From assembly GCA_025642075.2 (NCBI GenBank), contig JAODUO010000151.1, positions 206,001 through 270,000 of the forward strand: a DNA stretch of 64,000 nucleotides, written 5' to 3'. Numbering within the stretch: position 1 is the first letter of the stretch; each line of letters opens with the position of its first letter. This document shows positions 56,471 through 64,000 of the stretch, piece by piece. The notes under the pieces were generated by a model. The model worked only from the letters and a program-made list of their open reading frames with translations. It ran no database searches and was not told the DNA's origin. The DNA comes from Ridgeia piscesae (taxonomy: Eukaryota > Annelida > Polychaeta > Sabellida > Siboglinidae). The position numbers were made by a program, and so were the translations under genes.

Positions 56471-59400
56471 CCTGTTGAGTATTATCGACCTTTTACGACT
56501 AATGGAGGCGGAAGATTGAACACGGAGACCTAATTTGATAACCGCTTCAGGGAAAACGCCAATTATAGGCTGCGGCTCTCCCGGAAACAATCCTTTTAAC
56601 GATGGGACGCACCAACAGGAAATTGGACTTGACGAATCAGAACAATTGGCGATATTAAGTCGACGGGCGCGGGACGACACTGACCAGTGGTGACGTCGCA
56701 CGTGACGTGAATGACGAGTGCCAAAGTACAACTACCACAGCGACATCTGCCGGCCACGTCGACGCCCAAGTACAAGCATGGGAAATTCTTACACCTGGTG
56801 GTGTCAACTCGTTACGCGCGACACCTTTTTGTGTTGTGAGAAAATTAACGACAATACACTGGGGGGGGGTCATTATGTGAATACACCTAGCCACGAGTCC
56901 TGAGTATAAGACGTGAGTTGTACGGAGTACGTCATTATTGCCACGGAGACACATCGACTATCACTTAAGACGCAGTGAACCGTGACGAAAACAACAGGGA
57001 TCCCGGAGCCAACACTATTATGTTCTCAATTACTGTCAAAGCGTCGCATTTTCTTCAGGTCCACAACAAGAAGAAGCAGCACTTGTATTGTGCGTCGCGT
57101 ACCTTATCTGTCACGAACGCCTGAGATGATTGGACATAATCGCCTTTGATTTGAGAAACTTCAGAAGAGATACGATCGATAACAAATTTCAAGATACTAT
57201 CGACACTACACATTCCTTCGAAATTAGCTGTGCTACACGCGTGCAGGCATGTTGTTGCCGTCTGCCTCACGCCGACAACAGCTGAGTATGTAGAGGCATT
57301 GAACTAGCGCCCCGTACATGACGTGTACTAGGTCCAGTTCGGGGGACGATACTAGATAAGAGATGATAAGATAAGATAAATTGTATTTGATCATTGCACA
57401 TAACACAATGATACAGTGTTTTACAATTGGCAAAGTAATTGTTCTCTATTTTCTACCGTATATAATTTTTTAAATGGCAAGCACTTGAAAACAATAGAGC
57501 CAGCCACCAGAATGGCATGACACAATTGTAAATACACGGGATGTCTAGCAAAGATGATTTGTTTATGTATCGCAAATACGCATTTGTCGGAGTTTCTGCG
57601 CTGTCATCACATAGTGAATCACAAATGCGATGATTAATTATTATATCTGATTACGTTTGAATCTGTCGTGATTTGGGGAACCCCATACTTAACCACCACT
57701 GGCGCAGATATAAGATAGTATCAATCTCATTTCGGCTTACATATTATGCATAGCACCTGTCGTATTCCTAGTGGATATAGGTTGCATAAAAACAGATTTC
57801 GCCATTACGAAAGATGTGTATATGTCAAAGCGTGCACATTCTATACTAATTATTATCTATATCATGGTTTGGCAAACGTCTGGAAATTACAGAATATCGC
57901 TATCAGCGTATGTTGCAGGGGGCCTGTCGAAACCGAACTGTTGTTTGCACGTAAATAACAGCCCATGTGCCAAGTAGCCTACTCAGAGTGATTATCACCA
58001 GCGCTCGCGAACACCCGTCCAGAGTGTTTTGGAGGAGTGCGCATCCTGATAAGTTTTATTTAGCCGCGAGGACATGCCGTCTTCAAAACGGACCCCCATT
58101 TCATGACCTGCCACATGTACTATATCGACACCGGAGGCGCCACTTCAACGTCAAGATGGCGGCCCTCTTAGCGAGGCACTAAATATAGCAGTGAGACCAT
58201 TACGTCGAGATAAAGCGGGACTCCGCGCGCGACACCGCAAGAGGATGTAATCTGGACGGGACGTGAGACGGAGCACGCGCAGCTCTGTCTTCTCTCACTG
58301 ATATGGCCAGGTTCACGGCTCTGGTCAACGACTGCAGCAACCTGCAATTTGCGTCAGCCACGCCCGGGCAGGGGTCGCCTGTACGCGGACGTAGAAGGAA
58401 TGTAAATATACAACGCGGGATTTTTTTCCGAAAGGGAGATAGAGGATTTTTTTATAACAAAAGATTGAGAACTATTCTTTAGAAAGAAGGAAGATGCTTC
58501 GTAGATAGCGTTTTGTAAAGTGTGTGAGATAGTTAAGAAATAGTTTGTACTGCGGCGTTTATTTATGTAGAACTCACTTTTTAGACTTAAAACACATATA
58601 GATTCACTCAATCACGCAGGCTCTCCTATACAACACCAACGTACTCGCACGCATGCAAACGTGGATTACATGTTCACTCTAGTTCCTTTTATTTCCCGGC
58701 AAACTCCACCGTAACGACATTCCACAACACTCCGTCAAACGGAAAGGTTTTATCGGTAGATCGCGTGTGTCAACTGTCCAAATATGTCCACGATACCAAT
58801 CATACGCTTCAGTCAAACAAGTGTGTCCTTCTCACTCACTGGCCGCGATATCACCTTCTTCTTTTGTGGTCCGTCGTTTTCTCATTTTACACATCAACGG
58901 TCTCAATTATGGACGGTCAGAAACTCGGCCGTTACTCGCCATTGTTGCTAATTGGCGCGCACAATCACGATATCGGGACCACAGCAATCCGATACAGGGT
59001 CCACCATAGCATATAATACAAGTCGGTGCGTTCATTATCCCGCCGACGACTGCCTTGTGTTGTCCCTCTCAGTGCGTGCGGGTGACATGACAGCGCCTCT
59101 AGATCGTGCGCGCGACCCATCCATCCACCCGGTGTGTCTTCGTACGAACCAAACGACACTGTTTTACATCGTTCAGTAAAAAAATTATTATCCGTTTTTG
59201 CTCTGATTTCAGAGAAGGTATAATCATTTTATTTCACAATAGAGTATGTATTACATTTTTATCACTCTTCGCGATAAAATACAAACCGTCGCAAATCATC
59301 CGCACACGGTGTTAAGAGCAAAGACAGAAATGTTGTTGTACCAGTGCATTTTCTTGGTGGACCTTTGCACCATCAAAACGATTCTTTCTATTTAACTGTA

Positions 59401-60430
59401 CACCAAATGTTTCTACACATCGATGTGACGCAGCTGCTAGTCAAAGCGAGCCAGTGAAAACGATTGTTAGCATTCTTGTCATTTGCATCTCTCGTGTGTG
59501 GATCGATAGGCGGGGAAGAGGAAGATGCCTCCCGGCCTTTCCCGTCAGGAGTTGCCGTCCTAGCGATACGGGACAACGAACTGCTCGGAGTGTTTATTAA
59601 ACACGCAGTAAATAGAGATGGTCGGGGCAAACACTGAGATTGTGTCGCAGTCAGACACGCGTCTTTGATAGCACGCAACTGGCGATTTAAATATATTCCT
59701 AAGAGCTCCAGGTCTTCCGGCTCGACGCCTGCATAGCTGAGGAAATTTTGTTTCTTTTCATTTTTTTCGGGTTGATCGCAATATCTGGAGCTTGCCCGGC
59801 ACAGTGGCAACTGAAACGAGACACGAAGCGACGCATCGACCTCACTTAGAAACAGCTTTGACGTCAGCTGGTACAACATGCGGCCACCCATGGTGCCTCA
59901 CGAGGCCCCAGGCTGCTGGATCTGCGACCCTCGACCGCAATCATTCGCCTTTAGTCGACGGTGATAATCATGTTTTAACATTCAATAACGTACACACGAA
60001 TAGACCCCTATGGTAAATATTAAACAAAGTGCTTGCGAATCAAACACCAACTGAGGCTTCTATAGAACATGTCACGCGTGCATCTGCCATTCTGTAGTTT
60101 CTATGCCGACGAGGAACGGTGCGTGACATGCGCGTTAATGCTCGTCTGCATGCACAGCCAGACTTTGTAGCGTTGGCGTCCAACTCAATATGTCACAGCA
60201 TTTTGTCGACAGGTGGCATTGTTAGTAGCCTCACAATATCGAACGATCGCTGGCGCACGAATTATTTTATCTATCAAGTAATGTAGGCAGGAAGTATGTA
60301 ATTATAGTGCTTATGTTATTTCTTTGTATAGTAAAAGTAAACAATGGATCTTGGTGTGATAGCCTGTTTGCAAATACAATATAATTTTAGTAATTTGCTG
60401 TTTATTTGATATGATTATTTGACAGTATGG
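56471..60430. other. Mostly unique sequence, no confident gene
   Basis: A CpG-richer patch at 58,000-58,360 contains AAGATGGCGGCC (58,153-58,164), which fits the YY1-type promoter motif. A short ORF begins ATGGCCAGGTTCACGG at 58,302 (+, 59 codons). Minus-strand ORFs at 57,055-57,270 and 59,388-59,891 have somewhat protein-like sequence but no match. None is secure. Confidence 0.4.
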
Positions 60431-61102
60431 CTTGCGTGCGTGCGTGTGCGTGTGCGTGTGCGTGTGCGTGTGCGTGTGCGTGTGCGTGTGCGTGTGCGTG
60501 TGCGTGTGCGTGTGCGTGTGCGTGTGCGTGTGCGTGTGCGTGTGCGTGTGCGTGTGCGTGTGCGTGTGCGTGTGCGTGTGCGTGTGCGTGTGCGTGTGCG
60601 TGTGCGTGTGCGTGTGCGTGTGCGTGTGCGTGTGCGTGTGCGTGTGCGTGTGCGTGTGCGTGTGCGTGTGCGTGTGCGTGTGCGTGTGCGTGTGCGTGTG
60701 CGTGTGCGTGTGCGTGTGCGTGTGCGTGTGCGTGTGCGTGTGCGTGTGCGTGTGCGTGTGCGTGTGCGTGTGCGTGTGCGTGTGCGTGTGCGTGTGCTGT
60801 CGCTGTGCGTGTGCTGTGCGTGTGCGTGTGCGTGTGCGTGGTGCGTGTGCGTGTGCGTGTGCGTGTGCGTGTGCGTGTGCGTGTGCGTGTGCGTGTGCGT
60901 GTGCGTGTGCGTGTGCGTGTGCGTGTGCGTGTGCGTGTGCGTGTGCGTGTGCGTGTGCGTGTGCGTGTGCGTGTGCGTGTGCGTGTGCGTGTGCGTGTGC
61001 GTGTGCGTGTGCGTGTGCGTGTGCGTGTGCGTGTGCGTGTGCGTGTGCGTGTGCGTGTGCGTGTGCGTGTGCGTGTGCGTGTGCGTGTGCGTGTGCGTGT
61101 GC
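60431..61102. repeat. (TGTGCG)n hexamer array, about 670 bp
   Basis: Nearly perfect, with one interruption at about 60,796-60,842 (CTGTCGCTGTGC and GTGGTGCG). Strictly alternating purine-pyrimidine. Confidence 0.98.
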
Positions 61103-63367
61103 GCAACCAGGACCTACTTCTAATCCTATCTTCGCCACATATAATATTGTGCACATACATTATCTATTTTGATCATGATAAATATACCACACTCTAATTT
61201 TATCATCTTCGCACGTGGCAACACATAAAACTTCCAGACTGCCACTTTGTTTTCTCTCGACTTTCATTGCTATTTTTAATCATTCCAAATGTTTTCCCCA
61301 AATAGCACTTAACCGTGAGATGTTTCCGCAGAAAACAAAGGAAGCTATTGCTCGTCAAGAGACGGCACAAATCGTGCTACAATGCGGACTACAAATGGCG
61401 GGCCACATAAGGCGCGGGAAGGAACGATACCGGGGAACAATTCAGATAACACTAATGCGACTTGCTTGTTCAAACAGGAAACTTAGACCGGTATGTTGCT
61501 ATACACGGGATTCCGACCGCTGCCACAGCGACTGGCATATCGTCGTTAGGTCTATAAAAACCACCCAAGCATCTGTTTGTAAAATGCGTTTGTCTACCGT
61601 GTATTTCTAGTCCCGGCACGTATTGCACACACGTGCATGTGTTCAGGTTTGTATGTTGTGCTTTTCGTTTTGCATAAAGTGGACCGTGTTCCCTACAGAC
61701 ACCACCTCAACGTCAAAGATCTTTTCAGTGTATGTTGTATGAAATTGGGAATTAATCAACAGCCTAGAAACATCGAATAAAGAAGATAATTACTCACGGA
61801 ATTCAATTTTATTTTTTAAGTGACAACCAAAAGATTACAGGACCAATCGTTGCAAAGGTAAGAAGCAGAAATAAACATATATGAAGGAATAATAACGAGA
61901 AAAAGTCGGAGCAGAAAAGGAACCTAAGTGTCGATATGTCGCTGACCAACATGTGTGACATTTACAAATAACAATAAAGCAACACTCTAATATGACGTCT
62001 CCTAGAACTGGGAGGTCGTACAAGAGACCACCGTTGAGACGGCTACAGTCACTTCGAATTGTCTTCCACGCTCGTATAAAAACGGACAGATAAATAAACC
62101 CGTTGTGGTTCTCCGAAGATTACGTCAGTGGGTCACGCCGACCGGTCAGGCTTCTATCGTAACGATAACCACGTGCTAATTGATAACCTGTCAGGTCACG
62201 CCGACTTGTATTCACAGATCGTCTTCACAAACGATCGATCACTTGTAGATTTCCTGCATAACCAACATTGATTCTACGTCACTATGACGGGCTACATTTG
62301 CATACTACAGGCGCACATGTACGTATACGTAACGTAACAACAGGTGTGTACAGGTGTGTTAATTATAATCAAGTAAGGTGTTAAGAAGTCACAGCAGCAC
62401 TATGTCGTTCCTCGTTACACAACTTCATATATTCTTTTTATGTGACTTAGCCACTTTGTCTGGTCGAAAGACAATCAATACATCAATACGTATTCCGTTT
62501 TATTTCGCTACGGTACGTGTTAATTGGCTATCTTTTCTGTTTGATATATTTTATTTCACGAATGCTATTGTATGTATCATAACGTCACAATGACTAGTTT
62601 TTTTGTATTTCTGAATGACAGATAACCATGAGAAATAATGAGTTGATTTGCTAACTAAATCAATCACTGGAAAAATATCCAGTCTGTTGTGTACATACTA
62701 GCATGTACAAAAACAAAACGCAATATATTTTCTACGGTCAGACGTACGGTTGTTAATATACGTTAATAAATGTGTTTAATTTCGTCATTTAGACCACATT
62801 GTTATTACAACAAACGTCGTCATCGAACAACGGAAGTGAACATGTGTGTTAACGCATTTGTTCTTCCGAATATTGACGTCATCAGTTACTGACGTTACCA
62901 AGCAAGTTACAAGAGTGTCAATGAAACAGCACTTGGACCCAATGAGATCGCACACATAACAATGACCATGTTTTATTTTTACTTTCGCCTTCCACGTGCA
63001 GAATCCGTTGTGTCAGTGTTCTTTCCAAGCTTTCGTCGCCGTGGCGTGTTGATTGCATCCATCATATTTGATGAAGAAAAAAATGCTTTCTATGAAGGAA
63101 ACATACACCCGTTTGACGCACTGAGCGACCCGCTGTCGCACACACAATGTCGCACTTCATTCCGCGGCTGACTGGATGCGACACCACGGGGACACGTAAA
63201 TGTGTGAGTGAGTACTTTCTCGGAGTCGCACGAATACGTAACTTATTTATACTTTGTGTGTTTTCCGTAAATCTGTTTAACGATGTTGCACCTATTGCGA
63301 TCTGTGTGGAACAGCGTAGTATTGGGGTTATTCGATTTAATGGATAAGCGTATTATATGGGTTTAAT
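61103..63367. other. No gene seen
   Basis: Unique AT-rich sequence with short chance ORFs. Confidence 0.5.
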
Positions 63368-63427
63368 ATATATATATAACATATATACTATGACTCCAAG
63401 CAATATATATATATATAGGTATATAAC

Positions 63428-63503
<76 letters not shown>

Positions 63504-63510
63504 TATATAT

Positions 63511-63580
<70 letters not shown>

Positions 63581-63617
63581 TATATATAATATATATATTA
63601 TATACACACATATATAT

Positions 63618-63693
<76 letters not shown>

Positions 63694-63720
63694 TACTTAT
63701 AAGTTGATTATATGATAATG

Positions 63721-63774
<54 letters not shown>

Positions 63775-63782
63775 TATATATA

Positions 63783-63856
<74 letters not shown>

Positions 63857-63868
63857 CAACACACACAC

Positions 63869-63928
<60 letters not shown>
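63368..63928. repeat. Long (TA)n tract with interruptions
   Basis: About 560 bp of TA broken by TAATAT and short CACA blocks, close to the window end. Confidence 0.97.
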
Positions 63929-63931
<3 letters not shown>

Positions 63932-64000
63932 GGTCCTAACCTGTCCTGAAGTTGTATTATACGTGGCACCCTCCAATGTTTTTTTAAAATTAATATTACC

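Noticed and set aside
57055..57270. 71-aa minus-strand ORF (SILKFVIDRISSEVSQ...)
   Set aside because: Protein-like in feel and followed by a GTACGC donor-like site, but no acceptor, homology or partner exon could be shown.
59388..59891. 167-aa minus-strand ORF as the receptor's first exon
   Set aside because: No signal peptide and no convincing GT donor leaving phase 1; the sequence resembles nothing in the family.

Overview
The window is intron-rich animal nuclear DNA. It holds three protein-coding genes, a set of decayed transposable elements and, above all, a very large amount of tandem-repeat DNA: by eye, well over a quarter of the 64 kb. The organism looks like a non-vertebrate metazoan, most plausibly a marine invertebrate. 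Evidence for this is the many-exon genes with GT-AG introns, a corticotropin-releasing-factor/DH44-type neuropeptide receptor, a sperm/ciliary protein-like gene, hAT and CR1-like transposon remnants, and SINE copies resembling the V-type SINEs known from molluscs. The species cannot be named from the sequence.

Layout. 1-3,081: no convincing exon; a complete hAT-type MITE (540-1,315) with perfect 8-bp target duplications and a decayed CR1-like reverse-transcriptase fragment. 3,082-6,765 (+): the last six coding exons of a protein resembling sperm microtubule inner proteins (tentatively SPMIP7/SPATA48-like). 10,049-10,244: a perfect 74-bp inverted repeat. 10,434-13,409 (-): a single-exon, roughly 984-991 residue protein with AT-hooks and 12 C2H2 zinc fingers, with a 32-bp-arm hairpin just upstream. 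16,400-26,130: an almost gene-free block of tandem arrays, including a 4.2-kb 26-bp minisatellite, a 36-bp array and a 28-bp purine-rich array. 29,426-50,807 (-): a class B1 GPCR of the CRF/DH44 receptor family in 11 recognisable exons, whose introns are filled with 4-, 6-, 7-, 12-, 17-, 24- and 39-bp arrays. 50,808-64,000: mostly non-coding, with large GTCC, GGTTGGGT and TGTGCG arrays and a terminal TA-rich tract. The receptor's signal-peptide exon should lie here or beyond the window but was not found.

The three genes show no functional link: an axoneme-type structural protein, a putative nuclear DNA-binding factor and a neuropeptide receptor. The most notable observations concern DNA structure. 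The receptor's TM1 exon is a 103-bp island between two arrays and is one nucleotide short of the frame needed to join the next exon. Two arrays (26 and 28 bp) are free of stops in all three minus-strand frames because their period is not divisible by three. Two related SINE copies each abut a minisatellite. Two GAAC arrays 13 kb apart share the same complex terminal sequence.
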